Below, in pieces: positions 13,501 through 25,150 of a stretch of DNA of 64,000 bases. A program made the position numbers and the translations under genes. Source of the DNA: Glycine soja (Eukaryota > Streptophyta > Magnoliopsida > Fabales > Fabaceae). The notes below the pieces were generated by a model. That model saw only the letters and a program-made list of their open reading frames with translations. It did no database searches and was not told the origin of the DNA. Numbering within the stretch: position 1 is the stretch's first letter; each line of letters opens with the position of its first letter. The DNA is taken from positions 40,342,677 through 40,406,676 of the forward strand of contig NC_041018.1 in assembly GCF_004193775.1 (NCBI RefSeq). Reading direction: 5' to 3'.

Positions 13501-14076
13501 TATTAAATTAAGTATGTTTAATTGGTTCAACTAATAATGAAAATTTTAATATATAATTGGATAACAACACAGTAACGGTAACGGTATAAAATAATTTTGC
13601 AACATCTGTCAATTATAAATTATTGATGTGATTTTTAATATAATCAGTATAATAGTAATATTAAAATTATAAAATATTATATTCTTAAAATAAGGTCTCA
13701 CATATCTTTTTTACATTTTTATAAACTAGGTGACTATTTATAACGAAATGTGTCTCAAACCTTAAAAAAATTAGACTTAATTGCATTCACACTAACAATA
13801 TTGTTAGTAATTGAATAGTTTAATGGATGAAAATAAATTGAATATTTTAAATATATAGATATGCTCACATACATATACATATGTTGCAGAAATTGGGGTA
13901 CGTGGTCCCATAGTTCCTGGAAGATCCGCGGTTGCAAAAGAGAAAAGAGAATCTTGAGGGAGCATAATGATGTACAAGTTTACATTCACCATTTTCAGTA
14001 TATTTCCCCACGTTCTCATTATAAATTAGATTACTAATTAACATTGTAATAACTTAATTTCGAATCCCTCAAGGGC

Positions 14077-14087
14077 CTATATATACC
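14077..14087 (+). promoter_or_regulatory. TATA box of the CEP gene
   Basis: CTATATATACC lies about 105 bp upstream of the CEP start codon, giving a predicted transcript start near 14110 and an 80-base 5' UTR. Confidence 0.6.
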
Positions 14088-14189
14088 CTCCACACAAACA
14101 ATATTTTGCAACCACACATTCAACTCTGAAATTCTCTAACACTTCTCTAGATCGTAGAACTGCTACACCTTTCACTCTCTAATTACACA

Positions 14190-14516
14190 ATGACCAATTT
14201 GAAGCTTGTGTTCACGATCAGTTCCATTCTTCTAGCCTTGGTGTTTATCAATGGAATTTCTTCAGTTATGGGGAGGCCACTGAAAAAGGAGCACATCATA
14301 ACAACAACCTACGAAAACAGTGTCAAAGAAATGGGCACAGTGGAAGACAACAATATTCTCCTGTGGCGCCGAAGCATCATAGAAAATGCAGCAAATGATG
14401 GTGGTGTTGATAAATGGATCGACGATTTCCGACCAACGGATCCTGGTCATAGTCCCGGTGCTGGCCATTCCTCCCCAACCCCAAAGGACGCTAGTAACGG
14501 GGCCCCAAGGCCATAG
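14190..14516 (+). CDS. CEP: CEP (C-terminally encoded peptide) hormone precursor
   Basis: A single-exon ORF of 108 residues. Residues 1-28 are a signal peptide (hydrophobic core LVFTISSILLALVFI). A charged variable region follows, and near the C-terminus residues 79-93 (14424-14468) read DFRPTDPGHSPGAGH, the 15-residue CEP domain with the conserved DFRPT, PG, SPG and GH positions; the prolines are the known hydroxylation sites of the family. The tail SSPTPKDASNGAPRP is removed on processing in known CEPs. CEPs are secreted, bind CEPR leucine-rich-repeat receptor kinases, and act in root growth, nitrogen-demand signalling and, in legumes, nodulation. Only one CEP domain is present. A TATA box and short 5' UTR precede the ATG. 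There is no defect in the frame. Which family member this is cannot be told from sequence alone. Confidence 0.92.
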   Translation: MTNLKLVFTISSILLALVFINGISSVMGRPLKKEHIITTTYENSVKEMGTVEDNNILLWRRSIIENAANDGGVDKWIDDFRPTDPGHSPGAGHSSPTPKDASNGAPRP

Positions 14517-14706
14517 GTGTACATCATTCTTCTGCATATAATAATAATGATGTTTCGTTACTTGATGCATTATTTTTTATTCGTAGAAATCAAATAATAT
14601 TAAAAGATTTAAGATAACTTAAATATCATGCTCAATCAAGTGAGTTGAATTTCCTTGATACTTGGTACATTAGTTAATCTATTATATTATTTATTAGTAT
14701 TATGAA

Positions 14707-14730
14707 ATATGGCTAATTAATTAGCCATAT
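14707..14730. repeat. Perfect 24-bp palindrome downstream of CEP
   Basis: Two perfectly complementary 12-base arms (ATATGGCTAATT and its reverse complement) meet without a loop 191 bp after the CEP stop codon. It could form a cruciform or an RNA hairpin in the 3' UTR. Confidence 0.8.
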
Positions 14731-17390
14731 CATAGAACATATATAGCATATAGTTGGTCATGCTTTGTGTGTACCCTAGCTTTCAAGTCTTTTAATTTGT
14801 GTATTTGTAAATTATATCCTTAGTTATAGCTAGCTAGCATCTTGGAAATTAAGGCGGCGGTATTGCTGCTTAATTAGTTGTCACTTTTGTTGTTTTGTCT
14901 TCTGCTGAATATTGATGTAAACATGTTGTCATAAATAATAATTAGTGTTGGTTAAGTAATGATGATGGTGTTTAAGCAATTTTTTTATGATTATAATTTT
15001 TTGTCTTTAATTATAAGATATTGTTAATTAATTTACGCGTATTAAAAATGTTGATTAATTTTGTTAATGGAGGCCAAGATGGGAGACTATAAAGTCTAAA
15101 CAGTTAGATTTCTTAAAATCTAACGGCTTGGTTTTTTTGTTTTTGCTCTTTTTTTCGACTTCTGCCTCTTCCTTCTTCCCTCTTACAATTAATCATAGAA
15201 GCCCCAATAGCCCCTCTCGTCGGAATAACTGCTTGAACCACACCATATATTCATGCTCAACAAACCCATTTCAGTAACAACAATAACAAACTAACACACC
15301 TTACCTCGCCACATTAATTTTATTTTGAAATCGATGAGGTGAATTATTTTAGTTATCTTACTCTCATTTTTTTTGGGCTCAACTCTGGCAACAGTTTCAA
15401 AAACTGTCTGAGACATTAAACACATCATGAGAAGGGCATTAAATCATGAATCTGTTCAAGGGCAAATAATAAGTAACATATAAAATCCCTCATAAATAAG
15501 ATTTTTTTTTTTTTACAAAATTAGAAGTAACCAAGACACAGGTTCCCATCTGAGTAACAAATAAACACGAGAAAAGCTTTACAACTCCAGGTTTCAGACC
15601 TAAACCAAGGATGATCTGCACTGGCTCATTGACATATAAATTCATAAACTAAGAGGAGTTGGGATCATTGGCTTCCTGCACTTCAGAAAGAGACAACAAT
15701 TGTTTCTCAAAAATCTTTTATATTTATATCAAATATAAAAAATAAGTTGCACATTGTAGCTAGCTATAGTTTTATTGAAACTTCTGATGATGCAATAATC
15801 CTCCTACTAACCCCTTCCAACATGCATACAGGGGGAAACTGACATATAGAAACATACTAGCTAGCTTAGTTTCCCGTACAAGATTAAATTCATATTTTAT
15901 AATTTATACAGGTAATTTTTTTATATTATTTTAATTTTTAAAATATTGTTAGTTATTTAGTTTAAATTTTAATAAATATATGTTAGTAAATATGTCAGTA
16001 AATATTTAAATATATTTTTATATACATGCTTTAGAAAATTATTATTATTGGAAGTGTTGTTTTAAGTAGAATATCTTTCACTTTAGTAATATCTTGCATG
16101 TGTGTTTAATTAAGTGAAATTGTTTAATTTAGAATTTCATGTCTTGTTGACTAAATATATTTACTATGATTTAGATGCATGTTTTTATATTTTATTACAC
16201 TTGGAGTTAATTGTATAGTTTCAATTAATGTTTTAAATATATCACAACTTATAAATAAAATATTTTATTTATTATTTTGATCACATGATAAATAATTATT
16301 ATAATAATAAAAAATATTCCACAAAAACTAATAAATTAATTAAGTTATTATATAAAATAAAAATCCATATAAGATTTAGTGATTCAATTAAACCAAATAT
16401 AAAGTCATGGTAATTTTCTTAATTGTTTATATAATTTTGTCAAATATTTTATAGATAATTTTTTGTTGAAAAGTAATTTAAACTGAAAAATAAAAAAGAA
16501 AAAAAAATCACAAGTAGAATGATAAAAAATTTGTTTGATTTCATTAACCTAACAAAAATGAAAGTGTGTCTTTTGTTAAATAAATTTTGAAATTAAATAT
16601 ACTTAATAAATTAATTAATTATCAATCAAACACTATTATTAAGTAATTAAATATGTCTAATTAAGACAATCAAATATTTAATATATTAACCAAATTTCAA
16701 TATACTATAATTAACATGAAAATTATTATTTAATGGTATATTTATATTTAGTACTAATCTTTTATTCTAACTAGTACATTAAAATAATTTTTATTATATA
16801 TTACTATACAAATAATTATTTTGAAACTTAAAATTTGTAAACTAAACTTATTAACGCAACTGAAACAAATAATAAAGGATAAATAAGAATGTACATTTAC
16901 GTTTATCTATTAAAAACCCAATTTAATTAATAAAATTGATTTTTTTTGTAACATAACAAAATTGAATTTAAAAAATACAAAATTACTCATTCTCGCCTCA
17001 TAATCCTATAAAATATTTAAAAAAATAGAGACATGTAAAATAGAATATAAAACACAATTTTAATTGTGACCCTTATATACCATAATTCTATAAAATATAC
17101 ATGTAATTAGATATTTTTATATTTTTAATTTGATTAATAAAAAATATATCATATCAATTTGTATGATTCTTAAGTCTATTTATAAAATTAAAAAATATAG
17201 AATAACTATAAAAACTAAATACTCAAATTTATACGATTTATATGTAATAATTGAATTAAGATTCTATAATTAATTTAAGATTATATTTGAAATATTTTTG
17301 TTTAGAAAAACAAGTGCCTAACTAAAGGTTGCTAATTCACCCAATTCCATCTCTTCTCATTCAAGCATGTCTCGCAAAATTGAATAATTA
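14731..17390. other. Intergenic, AT-rich
   Basis: No complete gene. The block 15110-15850 is less AT-rich than its surroundings and reads on the minus strand like the 3' end and 3' UTR of a gene (see 15649-15714). The region 15900-17330 is very AT-rich with nothing recognisable. Confidence 0.5.
15649..15714 (-). pseudogene. Possible terminal-exon fragment
   Basis: On the minus strand, after a possible acceptor AAAAG ending at 15715, the frame reads IFEKQLLSLSEVQEANDPNS followed by S and a TAG at 15651-15649. The codon choice and acidic-polar ending look like the last exon of a real protein followed by a 3' UTR, but upstream DNA is AT-rich with stops and no further exon is found. I do not recognise the protein. 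It may be a captured or orphan exon; chance cannot be excluded. Confidence 0.25.
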
Positions 17391-17600
17391 CTAGAAAATA
17401 TACTTTTAACATCGATTATTAAGGACTTTCGACATTGGTTATTAACCGGTGTTGAAATTATCGACGTTAATTTATCAATATTAACATCAGTTGTTTAAAA
17501 ATCGATGTTATTGTAGCAAAAAACAACATCAGTTTTTTCAATGACTGATGTTGTTTTATTCTTACTAACATTAGTTTTTATGTCGTCATTGATCCCTCAA
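17391..17600. mobile_element. Degraded CACTA-like terminal region with subterminal repeats
   Basis: TACTAGAAAATATACTTTT followed by a cluster of short units of the form AACATCGATT / AACATCAGTT in both orientations (for example 17409, 17437, 17482, 17500, 17526, 17551). A CACTAGAAAA-like end with ACATCGGTT-type subterminal repeats in both directions is the pattern of CACTA (En/Spm) ends in legumes, from memory. The first bases of the terminus are changed and I could not find the opposite end. Confidence 0.4.
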
Positions 17601-18764
17601 CAAACTCAGTCTAAAAGAGTTGCATTAAGTCTACAGCACAATATGAACTAGATCACTACACTCCATTCCTAGACATACAATTTTCTAGCTTGCTCTACCA
17701 AGTTCTAAGGTTTTAAAACACTTTCCAATGCTAAAAATCCTAACTATACATACAAATGAGTGACCAAGTCACAAGCATGTAAAAATAAGCAAGGATAGAA
17801 ACAATGAACATAGAAAAATAACATTAAATAGATAGTGAAAAAGTATTACATCAAGGGTTCAACAAAACTTTTCAACCAAGAGGTTTAGTCTTCAATTACA
17901 AGAAATAAGCTTACAATACAAGGAAGAACAGAGTTTTAGTGAAAGAAAATGGCAAAGAAGGGTTGAGGATGTCACCTTCAACCTCTAAAACCCTAATCTC
18001 ACTCCTCTAACCTAAGCTCTCTTGGTGACTTGAATTTTGCCGCTTCAGCTTCTCCCTTGGCTCTGTTTTCGACTACTCTCCTTTGTTTTCACCAACTTCC
18101 GTGTTTTAAAGGCTACTTGGATGTTTTAGCTTATGAAGGCTCACTTAGCGAGATTGGCTCGCTAAGTGAGAGTAAGTGAAATTTGGCTTAGCGAGTTGGG
18201 CGCGCTGAGCGCGAGAAGAGACAAACGACTCGCTGGGCAAGCTTGCGGCGAGCTGGGCGAACACATCTTTGACTGATCCTCTTCTAGGGTTTTCTAGCAC
18301 GCTAAGCGAGCTGCATGTCTCACTTTGCGGATGTCACTCGCTAAGCGAGACATCAACTGCTTGAACCTTCTCTCTTTTTAGCCTGAAATTGAAGTGGTTT
18401 TAACATTAATTCACAAAATGAGAGTATATACTCTATAAAATCAAACTAAACATGAAAATATGTATAATTCCTACAAAAAGAACCATAAATTGGAGAAAAG
18501 ATGATAATTTTTTGTAATTATTCAATGCAAAAGTTAGTCGTAAATAACGACTAACACAACCTATAGTAATTAATTCAGATAACAACGTATCATTCAAAGT
18601 TGTATAAAAACACATAAATTAGTCACACACCAAAAGTTATAAACAAAGTATATCAATATATCACGCATCAAAGGTAGTTATAAATATTTCTAAACAAAAT
18701 ACCATATTATAAACACAAATTTACAAATTGATAATATATTAGAGTAGTAATGTACTTTAATTAC
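17601..18764. other. Transposon-derived intergenic DNA
   Basis: A moderately GC-rich block with no long ORF, ending in the CGCTAAGCGAG palindrome cluster. Its composition suggests part of an LTR or untranslated region of a retroelement. After 18400 it becomes AT-rich again. Confidence 0.4.
18145..18356. repeat. Cluster of CGCTAAGCGAG-type palindromes
   Basis: At least five variants of the palindrome CTCGCTAAGCGAG appear within about 210 bp: CTTAGCGAG and CTCGCTAAGTGAG near 18145-18170, GGCTTAGCGAG near 18184, CGCGCTGAGCGCGAG near 18201, CACGCTAAGCGAG near 18298 and CTCGCTAAGCGAG near 18338. The cluster is far more GC-rich than its surroundings. I recall this motif as common in soybean repetitive DNA; the element it belongs to is not identified. 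Confidence 0.7.
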
Positions 18765-19419
18765 AAACAAAGTCAGAATAACAAAGTTGGAAGTTGCATC
18801 TAGGAACTCAAATATAATTTGAGTTCCAAGAAGCAAATTCTGTGTTTGTGCAAAAGTCCTCCATCCATTTCCAATTTTTGCGGTCTTCCTATCATGATTA
18901 TAAACTATTCTACACTATGTCCATTCCAAGTTAAGATGAGTGAATCTTGCAGCTTTCATAAATGAGTACATGATACTTGACACATCCTGAAATACAAAAA
19001 AAAATTCATATTAGATAACTATATGATATCAAAATTTGACATATAAAGAGGAGTGTTTCATTACTCACAAAACTGTTGCAAGTCACTTTATACTCAGTGA
19101 GTAAGACTTTAAAAGTGATCAAGTTAAGAACTTGGTGGTACAAAGAGTGTCATTTAGGAAAAACTTTTGGTTTAGAATTGCTTTTAAAAATGGTGAAGAG
19201 AAAAACACTTTGTCCATAATGGGTTAAGGTGACCTGATGATTTCCATTGAGCCTATGGAACTCTCTAAGTTCCATCCATCCAGCAAGTAGAGTTGGGCTC
19301 ACCAAATATTGGTTATATGTGACAGAGTGCATGTTGCCACTAGAGTGTAGCAAATGCCACGTAGGCTCTAGTTCATCTTTACATCTTATAACAAATAACC
19401 TACTCACTTCACCGTAAGT
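18764..19419 (-). pseudogene. B3-domain DNA-binding protein pseudogene (two exons)
   Basis: On the minus strand, exon A (19419-19069, acceptor AATGTAG, donor GTGAGT) and exon B (18986 to about 18764, acceptor TTTCAG) stay in one frame across an 82-base intron. Each exon holds a B3-like pattern: GWMELREFHRLNGNHQVTLT followed by a hydrophobic strand in exon A, and GWRTFAQTQNLLLGTQIIFE in exon B, matching the W..F....L..G..I.FE signature of plant B3 domains. Two in-frame stops, TGA at 19152-19150 and TAG at 18917-18915, interrupt it, and no clear upstream exon with a start was found. It therefore looks like a decayed or captured fragment of a two-B3 gene. The splice sites remain intact, so decay is probably recent. 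Confidence 0.6.
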
Positions 19420-20843
19420 CTACATTTAACAAAAAAATTAATATAAGCAAGAGTACTATTATATATCAAGTCATGTTTATTTTAGAATAGTCTTGAAATA
19501 ATTTCTAATCTAATCAATAACATGAGCAGTGTTGAACATTTTATCTGATTCTTTGTTAATCTCCATCATTATGTTAGTCATTTCCTTCTAGTTTTGTTGA
19601 TGTTCATCCATGATTTCTAAACTCCATTTATAATATAAACATGACATTAATATGCATGATACATTTGACATACCAATATGATATTCCTATTTTGGGGGCC
19701 TAAGGCTGTGACAAAATAAGACTTATTTGTCGTGAGGTATAGAGAAGACGAAATGGGGCTAAGATGGTGACGACAAAATGTTGGAATGCAAGGAAGAGGA
19801 GGCACAAGAAAGATGATGTGCTGATGAACTTACCTGCTAACGGAGTAAACACAATGGAGAGGCGAAGAGGCAAAGAAGCGCGAGGAGGAGAACAAACAAG
19901 AAGGCAAACAGACAAGAAGATGAGAAAGAATGCGCGCGAGAAAAAATATGATTTGTAAAGACAATTCAAATATTTTTAAATGTAACTAAGATGTCCGCAA
20001 ATGGTTGTTGACGGCATTCCTTCTGTCTCACATGTCAAGCTTGGGAAGGTTCATGGCCACTTACCCCGTATGAGGAATTGCAAAGGTACATACTCCGTAA
20101 CAATTATCCTCAAGGCATGAATTAGGAATAAAACGTTAATTTAGTTCGTTCTTGAGAATTAATTTATCAGGAATTTTAAAGATACATATATGCTTTTTTT
20201 ATTTTCTAATAGTCAATCCCATATATTTTAATGTTGATTCTAGTAATATAATTCCTCGAAATTGAAGAAAAAATTGATGGTCCTAATCCCTCAGTTGATA
20301 TGATAGCAACTTTATCATATGTTGTACCTAACACATTGGCACGTAGCAAAACTTTCACCTGCATTCCTTACTGCAAATAAAAAAAAATGAAACATGCCAA
20401 GGAATTTTCATAGTTCATAAAAGAGGCAGGTCCAATCACACAAAGAATAAACGTATATATAAGTGTAATAATCACCGCATCTGTGAAAGGCATCCAAAAT
20501 ATTGCAGACCGGGAAGTGTCTGCACAAGACATTCTCATAGGCTTTGGTTAGGCACATCTTTAACTTTAATATACTTGATTTGCTTATAATTTTTTTAATC
20601 ATTTAATTTTGATTAAATTATGATATTTAAGTCACTTTCTTTCTATATCTACAACTATTATGTTTTTTTTACTAAATAAATCTACAGTTATTAGACATTA
20701 TGTAAATTAATTTTTGTATCCACAATGCTTTCTTATTTGTTTTTTATGATGTATCTATAAGTGTTTATCAAATTTATTTTTTAATAAAAAGCATGCGAAA
20801 ATAGTGTTGTGAAAACTGGATGGGTCCGATCAGATCGGACCCA
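19420..20843. other. Intergenic
   Basis: No supported gene. At 19615-19514 on the minus strand a short frame beginning MDEHQQN with an in-frame stop may be another decayed exon of the adjacent B3 pseudogene. The frames at 19700-19969 on both strands overlap each other and show no domain. Confidence 0.35.
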
Positions 20844-20990
20844 GACTCCTAATTAGACTGATTGAGTTATTGGATCAGATATGTATGACCAGACTTCCAA
20901 TTAGGTCGAATGAGTTATTGGATCAAAGATGCATGATCGAGACTCCCAATTGGATTAAGTGAGTTATTGGATTAGAGATGCATCTGAACC
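20844..20990. repeat. Three tandem copies of a 48-49-bp unit
   Basis: Units start at 20844, 20892 and 20941, each opening with GACTYCYAATT and sharing GAGTTATTGGAT about 20 bases later, with 15-25% divergence. They are flanked by GGTCCGATCAGATCGGACC (20823-20841), a near-perfect palindrome. Confidence 0.8.
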
Positions 20991-22715
20991 GATTTGCTCT
21001 CCTGTGAACCGGTTGGTTTTGGCAAAAATCATTGATATGATGGGATTTGAAAAATCGCTAAGGGTTTAACATGTTTATTAAAAAAAAAATGTAAAACAAC
21101 ATTGTTGTCATGGAATGTTGCGGTTTGTCTATGGATGCTTGTTTCATTTTCAGTTTTCACTTTCCCCTCCCTTAGTTCCCATGCATGACCTCGACAGAAC
21201 CGTCACCCCACCATTTCATCGACGAACAAACCTAGAGATGAAGTCTTTTGAATCTCGTCGGTGCACGAAACTTGCCTCATCATTTTGCTGGCATCTGAAT
21301 CTCGCCTGCCGCACCTGACTCTGTTGCTCCCATTTTGTGTTTTATGTGTACTTTCTTCTGCGTGGCTAATGTTTATTCTCACTTTCTGCTTTCTATTGTG
21401 GCTTGGGTCTAGTCGAGCTCGCATAAGTTCATAATTTCTCGTGAATTTGATGTTTTTAACACTATTGTCTCTACCAAAGCCCACTTCTATTAAATACTTG
21501 TTTTTCACTTAATCTTTTTTATTTTATCGTATTTAGAAAATAGGGAAAAAAATATAGAGGTTGAAATGCAAATACATGCAATATTCAATTTTCATCTTCT
21601 CAAAACCCTTTTAATTATCTTTTTCAATGCCTTTTAATTTGTGAGTTTAGCCCAAATAAGCTAAATAGCATATTGTGCTTGGCAAATTTTTTAAAAAAAA
21701 ATCTTGTAAAATTTGATCATTTTTTCATATTTGTAACAAAATATATTAAACTATTAAAACGCTTGTGTGAAGCACGTGTTTAAAACTAGTTAAGTTAAAT
21801 TCTCAACAATATATTATTATGTTTTTAACAAAGGTATTTATATAAGTATGTATTCTTATTTTATTAATGAAATAAATCAAGTGCAAAATCCTAGCATTAA
21901 TCCTAGGTTGTACAAAGTCTACCACGACCCTACCAAATAAACCACAACCGTGATAAAGTTTGCTCGACACTTATTTCTTTTTCATGGTTAGTTGATTTTT
22001 ACGGTCTAGTCGTAGAAAATCTTGACACTGTTTTTTTTTTTCCTCAATAGTAGGAGGTCCTCCATCTACTGACAAAAAAATCAGTCTTTTAAGTTGCAAA
22101 TGTTTGAAGAATAAAAAATTTCTTTCATTCAATGAGCAACAAATTTCATCATCTTCCTCCAAGGGGAAGAACTACTTCTTTCCAAAACTGTCAATGACCA
22201 ATGAAAAAATGATAAAGACTTTTTGGTTCTTTTTTTTTGTTTCTTAGTTAACTATCCATTAATCTCTTTATGTGTTTATATCTGGTTTTTGTATTATTTG
22301 TTGTCTAATGTAAAAGGGGAGTTGGGCTATGCCTTGCAATGGAAGGAATTATGTCAATTGTTGATTCACGTTACTTTGAACTGAGATTCACATTTTCGTT
22401 TCAATTTTCAAACGTAGAACCAAATATATTCTACATTGATTATCGATGTGTCACGTGACGTATACTTATATGTTTCGGACAACATGACATCATGTTGATA
22501 TATACAGTGGTTGTAACTTAATCCCTTACTTGAATATGTTATTTTAGTCCTTTAGATTTTATAATTATGTGATTTTAATTTCATAAATTTCTTAATTTTT
22601 TTTTATTTTAGTCTCCATAATATATTTAATAATAAACATGAATAATATTATATTACATTGAATATTTATAATAAATATTAAATGCTTATATTTAATACAA
22701 ATAATAAATATTTAC

Positions 22716-22749
<34 letters not shown>

Positions 22750-24341
22750 GAAGATTATTCATCTATTTATTTTATGATTATTTTCAAGTTTGTGATTTCT
22801 TTCTATATTTAATTTTTTTAATATTTTTTATGTTTTAAAAAATGAATTATAAAAAATTATGAATTGCTTAGGTTTAAGATAAATAAATAGTTAAAATTTA
22901 TTTTTTATTAGTGATGTAGTAATACATTAATTTACAAAGGAGACCATTTGTCAAAGGACTAATACGTAAAAGATAAATTAATACACATTAGAGTTGATCC
23001 ATTTCTCAAACTCATTGTGAGAGACAAAACACTCTCTACAAATACTTAATACAATTCTATATATACTCAACGCTTAACTAAGTCTCCATTTGAGTTGATC
23101 CACCTACTCAGTAGTAGAATTACTACTTCTAAGATTAATAAAGTTTAATGGTCATTAAAAATAAAATTAAAGTTTAGGAATTTAAATTAATTCCAAAAGG
23201 GATAGATTGTTTAATTATCTAGTTTAAAGTGTCTACATACAAAGGGTAAAATTTAGAAAAATTGAGTATTTTTTTTCCTTTTATTTATTTAACACAAGAA
23301 GGTCAATTACTTCGTATACAAGTATCTAATCAAGAAAATACATCTCTAAAAAAATAACGTAAAACTTACAAGGCACAAATTTTAGTGGTGATATAACAAA
23401 CTATTTTCAGAAACAAAATCTCACCACAAATCGAATGATGTAGTTAATAAAGCTTAATCAATATCTCATTTTTGAACAGAATGCATGCCCTGCACATAAG
23501 ATAAAACACCTGGCCATTTCAATTTGTCAGTCTCTCTTTTTCTTTAATTAGTTTTCTATCGTAACGCTATAACTTTTGAGGAAAATCTACATATTTCTCG
23601 TGGCTCTGTTATGACGCCAAATAAACTGTTTTGTGATTCATTCTACTTTTCTAAAAAATATGGTGTTTAGGGTCGGAGGCTATGCATGTGTTTTTTATTT
23701 TTCTGGGTCTTCATCTCTTGTTGGGCTTTTCCAAGTTAATTGATTGCCAATTGCTTGTTGCACTTCCAATGTTGCTTCATGCACTTTTTTAAGCTTCTGA
23801 AACACCTATTTTGTAATTATAATATTTCAAAATAGTCTTTTTAGAAATTATTCTGGGTAATTTTATATTCTAAGATAGATGCAGAAAGTAATTATAAGGT
23901 GTAAGAAGTAATTGCCTATTGATTTATATTACACACTAAGAAGAAAAAAAAATGAGGTAGCAGGAAATAAGGGGGTTTGTTGTTTACATCTCTTTTTACT
24001 CTTCATACTTCCATTTTTTAAACATCTCAATTTTTTAAAAATTATTATATACTATAAATTGAACTAAAGATGTGTTTCTCTTACAATACATAAATGAAAA
24101 CTAATTTTTATTGTGTATCGTAAAATGGACACCTCTTTTTTTGAATTTATAATGAAAAAAATAATAATTAATTTCTACAATATATTATTTTAAAAATAAT
24201 CATGTTATTAATACGAAATTCTCATTCATTTCACATATGAGTAATCTCCAAAACTTTCTATGTTGATACAAAGACTAGCTAGTTTTTGTATGATTTCATG
24301 TTTAAGGAACTAATATCTGTGAACCGCATTTGCATAAAAAA

Positions 24342-24345
<4 letters not shown>
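20991..24345. other. Intergenic, AT-rich with repeat debris
   Basis: No gene supported. The frames at 21115-21508 overlap on both strands and lack a domain. Blocks at 22510-22620 have 'ttttagtccttta' arms typical of foldback MITEs. An (ATT)n tract lies at 22717-22749. Confidence 0.5.
22717..22749. repeat. (ATT)n microsatellite
   Basis: About 11 ATT units. Confidence 0.9.

Positions 24346-24435
<90 letters not shown>
24346..24435. repeat. (TA)n microsatellite
   Basis: About 45 uninterrupted TA units. Confidence 0.95.
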
Positions 24436-24436
<1 letters not shown>

Positions 24437-24539
24437 CTATCTCCGGAAAAATGTTAATAAATTGAAGAAAAAATGCAATTAAGCCAAACCTATTTAAGCT
24501 GAATTTATTTTAATAAATATTTATTATATTTAATATTCA

Positions 24540-25150
24540 TAACAAATACTTGTATTTTAATGAGTATATTTAAAAATATTATATTATATATAAAAATATA
24601 ATTCTTGTACTAATTAGGTTTTTTTTAGGTATGATAAATGTATGATTTTAGTCCGAATTTGAATTATATCAATTAGATCTTTAAATATCATAATTATATA
24701 ATTTTAATCTCATTATTCAATATTTTTTTATGTTACATTGACAGATGATAATTGCTTTGACACACTTAGTTGGTCTCTCATTTAGCATGTTAGTTCTTTA
24801 GGTTTAATAATCGTGTGATTTTAGTTTTCAAAATATATTTAGTAATAAATATAATATTAATATGATAAATATTTACTATAATTGTTAAATTTATTTATTA
24901 AAATATACTTCTTATAAATATTTATTATAAATATTAAATAAAAATATTTATTATACTTAATATATAAGTACATTTTAATAAATATATTTAATTATGATAA
25001 ATAGTTGTCTACAACGTGAACAAACCAAATTGGAATCAAGGTAAAGTTGCAAAATTGAATGGACTCAAACCATACATGTGGAATTAGTACCACTTAAGCA
25101 TTCCAAATCAAGTAACATGTCAACACAATGTTATGTTAATTTCATCATAC
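24540..25150. repeat. Dispersed repeat, copy 1
   Basis: An AT-rich block with the order TTTAATAAATATATTTAAT, then a gene-poor spacer, then AAGCATTCCAAATCAAGTAA and CATGTCAA. The same order of landmarks recurs at 26930-27290 with about 20-30% divergence. It is probably a non-autonomous transposon family; ends not resolved. Confidence 0.4.

Larger units (their letters stand above)
5227..14070. other. Long AT-rich intergenic region
   Basis: About 8.8 kb without a convincing gene. Short frames at 5315-5497, 6421-6621 and 10903-11112 have no recognisable motif. Noticeable pieces are (TA)n at about 6211-6232, a hairpin at 6711-6766, a less AT-rich block at 7760-8030, a GGATCC-containing palindrome near 8121-8139, a GC-richer block of GTTGATNATTGATAATGG-like repeats at about 9800-9920, a 62-bp tandem duplication at 10431-10554, and a mixed-composition block at 11270-11650. 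None could be assigned to a known element. Confidence 0.5.

Noticed and set aside
19700..19969. Hydrophobic minus-strand frame that looks like a membrane protein
   Set aside because: The complementary plus strand is purine-rich; the frame is a composition effect and has a shadow frame of similar length.
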